From positions 1-47,646 of the forward strand of contig DHNJ01000309.1 in assembly GCA_002409445.1 (NCBI GenBank): 47,646 nt of DNA. The letters run 5' to 3'. The notes under the pieces are model-generated. The model did no database searches. It saw nothing but the letters and a program-made list of their open reading frames with translations, and was not told where the DNA came from. The stretch comes from Armatimonadetes bacterium UBA5419 (lineage in GTDB: Bacteria > Armatimonadota > UBA10988). Numbering within the stretch: position 1 is the stretch's first letter; each line of letters begins with the position of its first letter. Made by a program: the position numbers and the translations under genes. Positions 7,942 to 16,530 of this stretch are shown one piece after another.

Positions 7942-8822
7942 CGGAACCCGCGGTCCAGGCCGTCGCCTGGTGGCAGGCGGCGATCCTGGGCCTCGTCCAG
8001 GGCCTCGGCGAGTTCCTCCCGATCAGCAGCTCCGGCCATCTCAAGCTCGCTCAGCACTTCCTCGGCCTGCCCAGCTCCGAAGGTATGTTCGCCTTCGACG
8101 TACTGCTCCATGCGGCCACGCTGTGCAGCCTGCTGGTCTACTTCTGGGCCGACCTGCGCCAGATGACGCTCGCCTGGCTGCGCAGCGTCGGCGTCCTGCT
8201 CCGCACGCGCAATTGGCGCCAAGCGCTGGCCCAGCCGGAAGCCAAGTGGACGTGGCTGGTCTTGCTCGCAATGATTCCGACAGGCATCTTCGCGCTCGGC
8301 CTGGAAGATGTCATCCGTCCGTTCTTCGACAACGTCTGGCCGGTCAGTGTCATGCTGCTCTGCGCCGGGGCGTTCAACTGGTTCTCGCACCGCCGCCTGC
8401 AGCGCCAGCCGGAGGGCCGGCGGATCGAGGAGATGCGCTGGATCGACGCGCTCGCCGTCGGCACTGTTCAGGGCCTGGCCGCGGTCTTCCCCGGCATGTC
8501 GCGCAGCGGCTCGACCATCGCCGTCGGCCTCGGTCGCGGCCTGGCCGGCGAGGCGGCGCCGCGCTTCTCGTTCCTGATGTCCGTGCCGGCCGTCTTCGGC
8601 GCCGTTCTGGTGAAGCTTCCAGACCTGCTCAAGCCCTCGGCGGAGGGTCCTGGCCCGGCCGCCATGCTGATCGGCTTCGTCATCGCCGCCGTCTCCGGCT
8701 ACTGGGCAGTCAACACCGTCTTCACCACCGTCCGCCGCGGCAAGTTCTCCGGGTTTGCCTACTACTGCTGGACCATCGGTGGGCTGTCGCTGCTGCTGTT
8801 GCTCCTGGGGGTCGGGCGGTGA
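7938..8822 (+). CDS. uppP: Undecaprenyl-diphosphatase (BacA/UppP family)
   Basis: The protein has 294 residues from ATG 7938, overlapping wecB by 4 bases. It is an integral membrane enzyme that dephosphorylates undecaprenyl pyrophosphate to regenerate the lipid carrier for peptidoglycan and polysaccharide synthesis; extra copies give bacitracin resistance. Signatures are GLGEFLPISSSGHL near the N-terminus and FPGMSRSGSTI in the second half, together with about eight hydrophobic segments. The first motif reads GLGEFLP where most homologues have GLTEFLP; the catalytic Glu and the Ser run are kept. It ends in a GTGA overlap with ldcA. Confidence 0.95.
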   Translation: MTEPAVQAVAWWQAAILGLVQGLGEFLPISSSGHLKLAQHFLGLPSSEGMFAFDVLLHAATLCSLLVYFWADLRQMTLAWLRSVGVLLRTRNWRQALAQPEAKWTWLVLLAMIPTGIFALGLEDVIRPFFDNVWPVSVMLLCAGAFNWFSHRRLQRQPEGRRIEEMRWIDALAVGTVQGLAAVFPGMSRSGSTIAVGLGRGLAGEAAPRFSFLMSVPAVFGAVLVKLPDLLKPSAEGPGPAAMLIGFVIAAVSGYWAVNTVFTTVRRGKFSGFAYYCWTIGGLSLLLLLLGVGR

Positions 8823-9760
8823 GTCCTCTGTGGCCACACGCACTGCCCGACGGAGCGACCATTGGGCTCGTCTCCCCGGCCAGCGCCTCCGCCCCAGAGT
8901 CCATCGAGCGGGGCATCGCCGCGCTGGTCAGCCGCGGCTTCCAGCCCATCGTCATGCCCCACGCACGCGAGCAGTGGTGGTTCGTCGCGGGCGAGGATGA
9001 CGGCCGGCTCGCCGACCTGCACCAAGCCTTCGCCGACCCGAGCATCGACGCCATCTGGTGCCTGCGCGGCGGCTACGGGTGCATCCGGCTGCTGTCACGG
9101 CTTGACTGGGACTTGCTCGCGGCCAACCCCAAGCCGTTCATCGGCTACAGCGACATCACGACGTTGCAGAACGCGTTCATCCAGCGGCTCGGCTGGGTCT
9201 CGTTCAGTGGCCCGATGGTGGCCAGTGGCCACGGCTACGCGCGGGCCGAAGGCATCGACGGGGGCAGCGAGCGCGACCTGTTCCGCTGGCTCCGCCCCAC
9301 CGCCGACCGCCAGCCGCTGGTCAATCCCGACGGAACACCGTTCCGTGTGCTCCAACCGGGCACGGCCAGTGGACTACTGATCGGTGGCAACTTGGCGCTC
9401 TTCACGGCCCTGGTCGGCACACCATACCTGCCGGACACGCGCGGGGCGATCCTGGCGATCGAGGACGTCGGCGAGCATCCCTACAACGTCGACCGCATGC
9501 TCTGCCAGCTGGAGCTGTCCGGGGTCCTGGACCAGATCGGCGCGCTGCTGATCGGCGACTTCGCGGGCTATCTCAATGACGAGCACCGCGGCCCTGACCT
9601 TGAGACCGTGGTCCGTCAGCGCGTCGGGTCGCGGCGGCTGCCCGTCGTGAGCAATGTCGTCTTTGGCCACACCGACTGCCGCCAGACCCTACCGCTCGGC
9701 GCCTGGGCCGACCTAAAGGCCGATGGCGAGCAGGCCGAGGTCATCGTTCACCTCGGTTGA
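8819..9760 (+). CDS. ldcA: Peptidase S66 family, muramoyltetrapeptide LD-carboxypeptidase
   Basis: The protein has 313 residues from GTG 8819, overlapping uppP. Family S66 enzymes remove the terminal D-Ala of murein tetrapeptides during cytoplasmic cell-wall recycling. Visible motifs are IGLVSPAS at the N-terminus, CLRGGYGCIRLL, and the nucleophile elbow FIGYSDIT. The Glu lies in AIEDVGEHPYNVDRM and the His in VFGHTDCRQTLPLG, completing the Ser-Glu-His triad. No signal peptide is seen, consistent with a cytosolic enzyme. Microcin C self-immunity proteins share this fold, but the neighbours wecB and uppP favour murein recycling. Confidence 0.9.
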   Translation: MSPLWPHALPDGATIGLVSPASASAPESIERGIAALVSRGFQPIVMPHAREQWWFVAGEDDGRLADLHQAFADPSIDAIWCLRGGYGCIRLLSRLDWDLLAANPKPFIGYSDITTLQNAFIQRLGWVSFSGPMVASGHGYARAEGIDGGSERDLFRWLRPTADRQPLVNPDGTPFRVLQPGTASGLLIGGNLALFTALVGTPYLPDTRGAILAIEDVGEHPYNVDRMLCQLELSGVLDQIGALLIGDFAGYLNDEHRGPDLETVVRQRVGSRRLPVVSNVVFGHTDCRQTLPLGAWADLKADGEQAEVIVHLG

Positions 9761-9843
9761 TCTCGCTCTCCGCGAAGCAAGCAGGACTTCGGCCGGCCGG
9801 GGCGAAGTGGCTGCCAACCTGCGTGTGAGAGGGAGACACAACC

Positions 9844-11010
9844 ATGTATGAGCCTACGCGAGCAGAGAAGTTCACGTTCGGAATGTGGACCTACTCGAAC
9901 CCCGGTAGCGACCCGTTCGGCGGGCCGACGCGTCCGGAGCCGGACCTCGACTTCCACTGCCGCGCCGCGGCTAAGCTGGCCGAGCTGGGCGCCTACGGGA
10001 TCAACCTGCACGACAACGACCTCGTCCCGATCGACGCCACCGCCGCCGAGCGCGACCGCATCGCCGCGATCTTCCGCAAGGCCCTCGACGACGCCGGCAT
10101 GAAACTGCCGATGGCAACGACCAACATGTTCACCCACCCGGTGTTCAAGGACGGCGCCTTCACCTCGTCCGACCCGGCGGTCCGCGCCTACGCGCTGCAG
10201 AAGGCCATGGAGGGCATGGACCTGGGCGTCGCGCTCGGCGCCGAGATCTACGTCTTCTGGGGCGGTCGCGAAGGCACCGAGGTCGACGCGAGCAAGGACC
10301 CGGTGACCGCGATTGCCCGCTACCGCGACGCCTTCGACTTCCTGATGCAGTACTCGAAGGACCAGGGCTACAACATCCGCTTCGCGCTCGAGCCCAAGCC
10401 CAACGAGCCGCGCGGCAACCTCTTCCTGCCGACGGTCGGCGCGATGCTCGGCTTCATCCAGACGCTGCGCTACCCAGAGCTGATGGGCGTGAACCCCGAG
10501 GTCGCCCACGAGCAGATGGCCGGCCTCAACTTCCCCCACGCCGTCGCTCAGGCGCTGGACGCGGGCAAGTTGTTCCACATCGACCTCAACGACCAGATCC
10601 CCGGTCGCTTCGACCAGGACCTGCGCTTCGGGTCGGCCAACATCAAGGACAACTTCTTCCTCGTCAAGCTCCTCGTCGACCACGGCTACGACGGGCCGAA
10701 GCACTTCGACGCCCATGCCTACCGCACCGAGGACCGCGACGGCGTCTGGGACTTCGCCGCGGGCTGCATGCGCAACTACATGATCCTCAAGGAGAAGGTG
10801 GAGCGCTTCAACGCCGACGCCGAGATCCAGGGCCTGCTCGCCGAGTCCGAGGCCGACCCCGACGGTCTGGCCGGCCTGGCCAGCTACTCCGCGGCCAATG
10901 TCGAGGCGCTCAAGTCGCGCCAGTTCGACATCAACGCCATCGGCGCCCGCGGCCGACGGCTCGAGCGGCTCGACCAGCTGACCATCGAGATCATCCTGGG
11001 CGTGCGCTAA
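9844..11010 (+). CDS. xylA: Xylose isomerase
   Basis: The protein has 388 residues from ATG 9844 with GGGAG upstream. This is the shorter class typical of actinobacteria and thermophiles. It isomerises D-xylose to D-xylulose, and often glucose to fructose. It shows the catalytic His and Asp in MFTHPVFKDG, the metal and substrate segment FALEPKPNEPRGN, and FHIDLNDQIPGRFDQD with further metal ligands. No xylulokinase, transporter or regulator is adjacent, so it is monocistronic here, bounded downstream by a strong terminator. An 83-base spacer separates it from ldcA; it holds a small inverted repeat (9786-9791 with 9803-9808) of unclear role. Confidence 0.95.
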   Translation: MYEPTRAEKFTFGMWTYSNPGSDPFGGPTRPEPDLDFHCRAAAKLAELGAYGINLHDNDLVPIDATAAERDRIAAIFRKALDDAGMKLPMATTNMFTHPVFKDGAFTSSDPAVRAYALQKAMEGMDLGVALGAEIYVFWGGREGTEVDASKDPVTAIARYRDAFDFLMQYSKDQGYNIRFALEPKPNEPRGNLFLPTVGAMLGFIQTLRYPELMGVNPEVAHEQMAGLNFPHAVAQALDAGKLFHIDLNDQIPGRFDQDLRFGSANIKDNFFLVKLLVDHGYDGPKHFDAHAYRTEDRDGVWDFAAGCMRNYMILKEKVERFNADAEIQGLLAESEADPDGLAGLASYSAANVEALKSRQFDINAIGARGRRLERLDQLTIEIILGVR

Positions 11011-11034
11011 GCCTTAGCACCACAGCCCAAACTG

Positions 11035-11069
11035 ACACCGGCGCTCCCTGCCACGGGGAGCGCCGGTGT
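11035..11069. terminator. Bidirectional terminator between xylA and the DUF4405 gene
   Basis: A perfect 14-base stem (11035-11048 with 11056-11069) encloses a 7-base loop. It lies between the convergent stops of xylA and the minus-strand DUF4405 gene. The T tract is weak on the plus strand (GTTGCGTT). Confidence 0.8.
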
Positions 11070-11088
11070 TGCGTTGGGTGAACCGCGC

Positions 11089-11493
11089 CTAGCGTGGGCC
11101 GCCCTGCGCCTGCATCTGCGCCGGACCAGTCCCCTGCCCCGGTGCGGGGCGTGCCGGCGTGTTGACCGCGCCGAGCCAGGTTGTAACCATGACCAGCACG
11201 AGCGCCACCACCCATTCAGGCCGCAGGCGTGCACCGCGCACGCGGCTGACCAGGTAAGAGGTCAGCGGCCGCCAGTTAAGGACCAGGTGCCAGCTGGCGA
11301 CGAGCGCGAGGACCCAGCTCAGGGTGAAGTGCATGTACTTCATTTGCCCGTGGCCCAGGCCAAATGGCTCGCGACCTTTGAACCAGTGCATCTGGAATCC
11401 GGTCAGCGCAACCATAAGCATCAGGAACAGAGTGGACATAGAGACAAACGCTCGACCACTCCACCACCCCTTCTTTGAATCCTTCCCGCTCAT
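11089..11493 (-). CDS. DUF4405-like (cytochrome b561-type) small membrane protein
   Basis: A protein of 134 residues from ATG 11493, with GGAGACGGGAG immediately upstream. It has three hydrophobic segments: FLMLMVALTGFQMHWF, MHFTLSWVLALVASWHL and WVVALVLVMVTTWLG. They are followed by a Pro/Gln/Gly-rich tail. The layout of His in helix ends (MHW, MHF, ASWHLVLNW) is that of DUF4405-type proteins, which resemble two-helix halves of b-type cytochromes, so haem binding is plausible. The phrase HLVLNWR is characteristic. It follows divIC on the same strand after a 117-base gap and may have its own promoter. The family match is moderate and the function unknown. Confidence 0.65.
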   Translation of the reverse strand: MSGKDSKKGWWSGRAFVSMSTLFLMLMVALTGFQMHWFKGREPFGLGHGQMKYMHFTLSWVLALVASWHLVLNWRPLTSYLVSRVRGARLRPEWVVALVLVMVTTWLGAVNTPARPAPGQGTGPAQMQAQGGPR

Positions 11494-11610
11494 CTCCCGT
11501 CTCCTTCTGGTCGACTAAGAGATACACAAGGCAAGAGGGGTTACACCCTCGGGCGGTAGGCGTGCAGACTCGCCAGATCTGGCAAAACCTCAGGCACGGA
11601 AGGCCAGTGG
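11494..11610. other. Intergenic spacer with a 12-base palindrome
   Basis: Between divIC and the DUF4405 gene on the minus strand. It holds a perfect palindrome GCCAGATCTGGC at 11572-11583, which could be an operator, and a short hairpin at 11535-11550 (stem GAGGG/CCCTC). No convincing promoter was seen. Confidence 0.35.
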
Positions 11611-12030
11611 CTAGCGGTCGGTGGCCGGCTCTGGCACGGCTTCGGGGGTGATGACGGTATCTTCGACGGGCACCGGCACCGGCAGCACCTCGGGCTCACC
11701 GCGGCGCGCCGGCGGCTCGAACATCACCCGGCGCTCGCCGGGGAGGCCGTAGCCGTAGCTCCGCGCGGCGGCGACCAGACCGGCGTCGGACTGGTAGAAG
11801 GCGCGGCTGCGCTCGGCCAGTTCCTGGGCCTGGTGCAACTCGGCCAGGCGGGCCAACTTCTCCTGCTCCAGCCGGCCGGCGGCACGGGTGCGCGCGACCA
11901 GGTCGTAGGTCCGCTGAACCGAGGCAGTCAGGAACGTGAAGGCAAACAGGACGAGGAGCCCACGGGCCAGAAACTGCCAACTCGAACCGTCGATGGTGTG
12001 CCCATGGTGGTGCTGGCGCGGCAAGCGCAT
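11611..12030 (-). CDS. divIC: Septum formation initiator, DivIC/FtsB family
   Basis: The protein has 139 residues from ATG 12030, preceded by GGGAGCAGGG. It is a bitopic cell-division protein of the FtsBLQ/DivIC complex. It has a short cytoplasmic N-terminus with a His cluster (QHHHGH), one membrane segment (FLARGLLVLFAFTFLTAS) and a coiled coil (about 45-85, LEQEKLARLAELHQAQELAE). Next comes the family's AARSYGYGLPGERRVMF region, then a Pro/Val-rich extension. The position downstream of enolase matches eno-ftsB in gammaproteobacteria; the position downstream of mazG and rqcP matches divIC in Firmicutes. The alternative reading from further upstream has no support. The Pro-rich tail is longer than in most homologues. 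Confidence 0.8.
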   Translation of the reverse strand: MRLPRQHHHGHTIDGSSWQFLARGLLVLFAFTFLTASVQRTYDLVARTRAAGRLEQEKLARLAELHQAQELAERSRAFYQSDAGLVAAARSYGYGLPGERRVMFEPPARRGEPEVLPVPVPVEDTVITPEAVPEPATDR

Positions 12031-12106
12031 CGGCCCTGCTCCCGTCGTTAGTTTAGACCAGATCCACGCCCACCGGTTGCGGATCGGCTGCGGTCTGCCC
12101 AAACCA

Positions 12107-12140
12107 GAGCCCGGGCCCCTGCGCAGAGGAGTCCGGGCTC
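12107..12140 (-). terminator. Hairpin downstream of eno
   Basis: An imperfect stem (GAGCCCGG with CCGGGCTC, extended by CTCCT/AGGGG with one mismatch and one wobble) about 20 bases after the eno stop. On the minus strand it is followed by TGGTTTGGG. It may attenuate rather than end transcription before divIC. Confidence 0.5.
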
Positions 12141-12160
12141 GGTTCAGACGAGTCGGCCGT

Positions 12161-13474
12161 CTAGCGCTGGAGCGCGTAGAAGGCGTCGTGGCCGGGGTAC
12201 ACAGCCGCCACGTCGAGGCCTTCCTCGATCCGCAGCAACTGGTTGTACTTGGCGACCCGGTCGGTGCGGCTGGGCGCGCCGGTCTTGATCTGGCCGGCGT
12301 TGGTGCCCACCGCGATGTCAGCGATGGTCGTGTCCTCGGTCTCACCCGAGCGGTGAGAGACGACAGCGGTCATCTTGGCCTTCTGGGCCATTTCGATCGC
12401 CTCGAGGGTCTCGGTCAGCGTGCCGATCTGGTTGACCTTGATCAGGATCGACGAGATGGCGCGCCGCTCGATGGCCTCGGCGAGGATCTTGGGGTTGGTG
12501 ACCGTCAGGTCGTCGCCCACGATCTGGGTCGTCTTGGCCACCGCTGCGGTCAGCGTGGGCCAGTGGTCCCAGTCGCTTTCGCCCAGCGGATCCTCGAGCG
12601 AGATGATCGGGTATTCGGCACAGAGGTCGACCCAGAACTGGATCATCTGCTCGGGGCTGAGCGCCGTCCCGCCGGTCTTGTGGAAGACGTACTGGCCGTT
12701 GTCGAACAGCTCCGTCGAGGCCGCGTCCATCGCGATCATGACCTGCTCGCCCGGCTTGTAGCCGGCCTTGCCGATCGCTTCGATGATCGTGTCCAGGGTG
12801 GCGCGGGTGATGCTCATGGCGTCGCCGCCGGGCATCTCGGGCGCGAAGCCGCCTTCATCACCGACCGCCGTCACGCAGCCCATGCCATGGAGGATGCCAC
12901 GCAAGGCGTGGAAGACCTCGGTCCCGGCGCGCAGAGCTTCGGAGAAGCTGTCGAAGCCCGCCGGCATGATCATGAACTCCTGGAAGTCGATGTTATTCGC
13001 CGCGTGTTCGCCGCCATTGACGATGTTGAGCATCGGCACGGGCAGCGTGCGGGCGTTCGGCCCACCCAGGTAGCGGTACAGCGGCAGCCCGGTGACCTGG
13101 GCCGCCGCGTGGGCGGCGGCCAGGGACACACCGAGGATACCGTTAGCGCCGAGGCGCGACTTCATGTCGGTCCCGTCCAGCTCGCACATGGCCATGTCGA
13201 TGGTCCGCTGCTCGGTGCAGTCGAAGCCCTCGTTGACCAGGAGTTCGCGGATTTCGGTGTTGACGAAGTTGACGGTCTTCTGTACACCCTTGCCCAGGAA
13301 GCGACTCTTGTCGCCGTCGCGCAGCTCGAGCGCCTCACGGCTACCCGTGCTGGCGCCCGAAGGCACCGCGGCGCGGCCGGTAATCCCGGAGATGGTGGTC
13401 AGGTCGACCTCGACGGTCGGGTTACCACGCGAGTCGATGATCTCGCGGGCCAGGATGTCGATGATCTGGCTCAT
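12161..13474 (-). CDS. eno: Enolase (phosphopyruvate hydratase)
   Basis: The protein has 437 residues from ATG 13474, one base after the ppdK stop; GGAGAGGAGCAGGG upstream gives a strong ribosome site inside ppdK. It converts 2-phosphoglycerate to phosphoenolpyruvate. Motifs: IIDSRGNPTVEV, VPSGASTGSREALELRDGD, GDEGGFAP, SLEDPLGESDW, ILIKVNQIGTLTE and SHRSGETEDT, carrying the metal ligands and catalytic Lys residues. The length is standard. It lies directly behind ppdK, so both enzymes that make or consume PEP are expressed together. Confidence 0.97.
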   Translation of the reverse strand: MSQIIDILAREIIDSRGNPTVEVDLTTISGITGRAAVPSGASTGSREALELRDGDKSRFLGKGVQKTVNFVNTEIRELLVNEGFDCTEQRTIDMAMCELDGTDMKSRLGANGILGVSLAAAHAAAQVTGLPLYRYLGGPNARTLPVPMLNIVNGGEHAANNIDFQEFMIMPAGFDSFSEALRAGTEVFHALRGILHGMGCVTAVGDEGGFAPEMPGGDAMSITRATLDTIIEAIGKAGYKPGEQVMIAMDAASTELFDNGQYVFHKTGGTALSPEQMIQFWVDLCAEYPIISLEDPLGESDWDHWPTLTAAVAKTTQIVGDDLTVTNPKILAEAIERRAISSILIKVNQIGTLTETLEAIEMAQKAKMTAVVSHRSGETEDTTIADIAVGTNAGQIKTGAPSRTDRVAKYNQLLRIEEGLDVAAVYPGHDAFYALQR

Positions 13475-13475
13475 G

Positions 13476-16205
13476 TTAGCCACCCTGCTCCTCTCCGGCC
13501 TTGTGGGCCTTCGGGTCGCTGTACTTGATCCCGGCCTGGGCCGCGGCCAAGCGCGCAACCGCCACGCGGAACGGGCTGCAGCTCACATAGTCCATACCCA
13601 CCTTGCGGCAGAACTCGATCGACGACGGGTCGCCGCCGTGCTCGCCGCAGATACCGATCTTGAGCTTCGGGTTGGTCTTGCGACCGAGCTCCACGCCGAC
13701 CTCGATGAACTTGCCGATACCGACTTCGTCGATCGAGACGAACGGGTCCTCCTCGAAGATCTTCTGCTCGAGGTACTCGGCGATGAACTTACCCGCGTCG
13801 TCGCGGCTGAAGCCCATGCCCATCTGGGTCAGGTCGTTGGTGCCGAAGCTGAAGAACTGGGCGGTCTCGGCGATCTCGTCGGCCGTCACGCAGGCGCGCG
13901 GGACCTCGATCATCGTACCGACCAGGTAGTCCACCTTGACGCCGAACTCGGCCTGCACCTTAGTGGCAATCGCGTGCGTGCGCTCGGCGAGCATGTCCAG
14001 CTCGGTCTTGAACCCGATCAACGGGATCATGATCTCGGGCTTGGCATCGATGCCGCGCTTCTTGCACGCGCAAGCGGCCTCCATGATGGCCTGCACCTGC
14101 GTGTCGTAGATCTCAGGGTAGGTCACGCCGAGGCGGCAGCCGCGGTGACCCAGCATCGGGTTCATCTCGTGGAGGCTATCGACCTTGGCCTTGACCTCCT
14201 CGACGCTGATGCCCATGACTTCGGCCATCTCGGCCTGGTTCTGCTCCTCATGCGGCACGAACTCGTGCAGCGGCGGGTCGAGCAAGCGGACCGTCACCGG
14301 TAGGCCATCCATGGCCTCGAAGATACCCTCGAAGTCACCTCGCTGCAGCGGCAGCAACTCCGCGAGCGCGGCCTTGCGACCCTCGGCGTCAGCCGCCAGG
14401 ATCATCTTGCGCATGGGCACGATGCGCTCGCCCTCGAAGAACATGTGCTCCGTGCGTGTCAGACCGATGCCCTCGGCACCCATCTTGCGCGCGCGGCTCG
14501 CATCCTCCGGGCTGTCGGCGTTCGCGCGGACACCCATGTCACGGTGCTTCTCGACCCACTCGTTCAGCCGTAGGTACAGCTTGTAGGTCGGATCCTGCTG
14601 CGCCTCGACGTTGCCGAGGATGCCCTGCACGACGGCCGAGTCGAGCACCTTGATCTCGCCCTTGTAGACGCCACCGTTCCAGCCGTCCACGGAGATCAGG
14701 TCGCCTTCCTTGATGGTGACCTTGCCCGCCTTGAACTGCTTCTTGGCGGCGTCGATGACGATGGCCGCACAGCCGGCCACGCAGCACTTACCCCACTGAC
14801 GGGCGACGACCGCCGCGTGGCTGGTGCGCCCACCGGTGCTGGTCAGAATGCCCTCGGCGGCGTACATGCCGCCGACATCCTCGGGGCTGGTCTCGGTGCG
14901 GACCAGGATGACCTTCTCACCGCGCGCCGCCCACTCTTCGGCGTCGTCGGCGGTGAAGACCGCGCGACCGACGGCCGCGCCCGGACCGGCGTTCAGGCCC
15001 TTGCCCAACTGCCGCCCGGCATCGTCCGCCGCGCGCAAGTCCTTCTCGTCGAAGCGGGCGAGCAGCAGCTGCGCCAGCTGGTCCGGCGCCACGCGGGCGA
15101 CGGCGACGGGCTCCTTGATCAAGCCCTCGTCGACCATCTCGACCGCGATGCGGACCGACGCCAGGCCGGTGCGCTTGCCGCTGCGGGTCTGCAGGATGTA
15201 GAGCACGCCCTCCTGGACGGTGAACTCCATGTCCTGCATGTCCGCGTAGTGGTTCTCCATCTGCGTGCGGATGGCGTCGAGCTGCTTGTAGACCTCGGGC
15301 ATCTGCTCAGCCAGCGCCGAGATCGGCTCCGGGGTGCGGATGCCGGCGACGACATCCTCGCCCTGCGCGTTGATCAGGTACTCGCCGTAGAAGACGTCCT
15401 CGCCGGTGGACGGGTCGCGGGTGAAGCAAACGCCCGTGCCGCTGGTGTCGCCCATGTTGCCGAAGACCATCGTGCAGATGTTCACCGCGGTGCCGGCCAA
15501 GCCCGTGATCTTGTTGATCTGGCGGTACTTGATCGCGCGCTCGGCGTTCCAGCTGCCGAAGACGGCGTTGATCGCGTGCTTCAGCTGCGTGCGCGGGTCG
15601 GTCGGGAAGCTAACGCCCACGACGCGCTCGTAGATGGCCTTGTACTCTTCGACTACCGCGTGGACCTGCTCGGCGTTGAGCTCGTTGTCCTCGGTCACGC
15701 CGGCCTCTTGCTTGATCTTGTGCAGCGCCTCTTCGAACTCATCGTGCGGCACGCCCATGACCACGCCACCGAACATGTCGATGAAGCGGCGGTAGCAGTC
15801 CCAGGCCCAGCGCGCGTTGCCCGACTTGGCGATCAGCGCGGCCACCACCTCGTCATTGATGCCGAGGTTGAGCACCGTGTCCATCATGCCCGGCATGGAC
15901 ACCGCCGCGCCCGAGCGCACCGAGACCAACAGCGGGTCGGCGGGATCGCCAAAGCGCATGCCCGTCGCCTTCTCGAGCCGCCCGATCATCTCCTCGAGCT
16001 GGTCGTCCAGACCCGCGGGCCACTGCTCACCGTTCTCATAGTAGGCGCGGCAGGCCTCGGTGGTGATGGTAAAGGTCGGTGGGACCGGCAGCCCCACGTT
16101 GCTCATCTCCGCCAAGTTGGCGCCCTTGCCGCCCAGTAACTCCCGCATGTCGGCGCGGCCTTCGGCCTTGCCCCGGTCCACGAAGTAGATGTACTTGGTT
16201 GCCAT
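13476..16205 (-). CDS. ppdK: Pyruvate, phosphate dikinase
   Basis: The protein has 909 residues from ATG 16205. It catalyses reversible interconversion of pyruvate, ATP and Pi with PEP, AMP and PPi. The N-terminal ATP-grasp domain begins YIYFVDRGKAEGRADMRELLGGKGANLAEM. The central swivelling domain carries the phospho-His at residue 463 in GGRTSHAAVVA. The C-terminal PEP-binding barrel ends with GICGEHGGDPSSIEF and GMDYVSCSPFRV, which holds the catalytic Cys. The HGG and SCSPFRV forms mark PPDK rather than PEP synthase. One base separates it from eno; 59 bases separate it from rqcP upstream. No PPDK regulatory kinase is present. Confidence 0.97.
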   Translation of the reverse strand: MATKYIYFVDRGKAEGRADMRELLGGKGANLAEMSNVGLPVPPTFTITTEACRAYYENGEQWPAGLDDQLEEMIGRLEKATGMRFGDPADPLLVSVRSGAAVSMPGMMDTVLNLGINDEVVAALIAKSGNARWAWDCYRRFIDMFGGVVMGVPHDEFEEALHKIKQEAGVTEDNELNAEQVHAVVEEYKAIYERVVGVSFPTDPRTQLKHAINAVFGSWNAERAIKYRQINKITGLAGTAVNICTMVFGNMGDTSGTGVCFTRDPSTGEDVFYGEYLINAQGEDVVAGIRTPEPISALAEQMPEVYKQLDAIRTQMENHYADMQDMEFTVQEGVLYILQTRSGKRTGLASVRIAVEMVDEGLIKEPVAVARVAPDQLAQLLLARFDEKDLRAADDAGRQLGKGLNAGPGAAVGRAVFTADDAEEWAARGEKVILVRTETSPEDVGGMYAAEGILTSTGGRTSHAAVVARQWGKCCVAGCAAIVIDAAKKQFKAGKVTIKEGDLISVDGWNGGVYKGEIKVLDSAVVQGILGNVEAQQDPTYKLYLRLNEWVEKHRDMGVRANADSPEDASRARKMGAEGIGLTRTEHMFFEGERIVPMRKMILAADAEGRKAALAELLPLQRGDFEGIFEAMDGLPVTVRLLDPPLHEFVPHEEQNQAEMAEVMGISVEEVKAKVDSLHEMNPMLGHRGCRLGVTYPEIYDTQVQAIMEAACACKKRGIDAKPEIMIPLIGFKTELDMLAERTHAIATKVQAEFGVKVDYLVGTMIEVPRACVTADEIAETAQFFSFGTNDLTQMGMGFSRDDAGKFIAEYLEQKIFEEDPFVSIDEVGIGKFIEVGVELGRKTNPKLKIGICGEHGGDPSSIEFCRKVGMDYVSCSPFRVAVARLAAAQAGIKYSDPKAHKAGEEQGG

Positions 16206-16264
16206 CGGTTGACCCGACTCCCTTCAGTTCTGCTCGCGCGCTCTCTTCACCGGTCCTAAGCCGG

Positions 16265-16528
16265 TCAGGCGTCCGCGCCATCGCCCTCCAGCCGCTCGTA
16301 AGTCTGGGCTTGTCGCTCGCGGCTTACGTTGCCCAACGGCATCGCGACAATCTTGGCACGCGTGGTGCCACGGCCCAAGTCGAAAGACACGACATCGCCT
16401 AGCTCGACCTCATAGGCCGGCTTGGCAATCTTTCCGTTGACCTGCACCCGACCCGCATCACAAGCCTCTCTGGCGACCGTGCGGCGCGGGATCAAACCAC
16501 TAACCTTCAACCATTTGTCCAGCCGCAC
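16265..16528 (-). CDS. rqcP: S4-domain RNA-binding protein, RqcP/Hsp15 family
   Basis: The protein has 87 residues from GTG 16528, two bases after the mazG stop, with GAGAGGG upstream. Almost the whole chain is an S4 RNA-binding domain: RLDKWLKVSGLIPRRTVAREACDAG and then VQVNGKIAKPAYEVELGD. B. subtilis RqcP (YabO) of this size binds the 50S subunit and helps RqcH add C-terminal Ala tails in ribosome quality control; E. coli Hsp15 is the related heat-shock form. The position next to mazG, with divIC downstream, is the yabN-yabO-divIC order of Firmicutes and favours RqcP. RqcH itself is not in the window. Confidence 0.85.
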   Translation of the reverse strand: MRLDKWLKVSGLIPRRTVAREACDAGRVQVNGKIAKPAYEVELGDVVSFDLGRGTTRAKIVAMPLGNVSRERQAQTYERLEGDGADA

Positions 16529-16530
16529 GC

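Noticed and set aside
9786..9808. Inverted repeat ACTTCG...CGAAGT before xylA as an operator or terminator
   Set aside because: Only a 6-base stem with no T tract and no matching second copy; it could be chance.
11936..13528. 530-codon plus-strand frame opposite divIC and eno
   Set aside because: It is antisense to a well-conserved enolase; its His/Asp/Val-rich composition is that of a codon-bias shadow.
14817..16139. 440-codon plus-strand frame opposite ppdK
   Set aside because: It is antisense to PPDK, with no ribosome site or domain.
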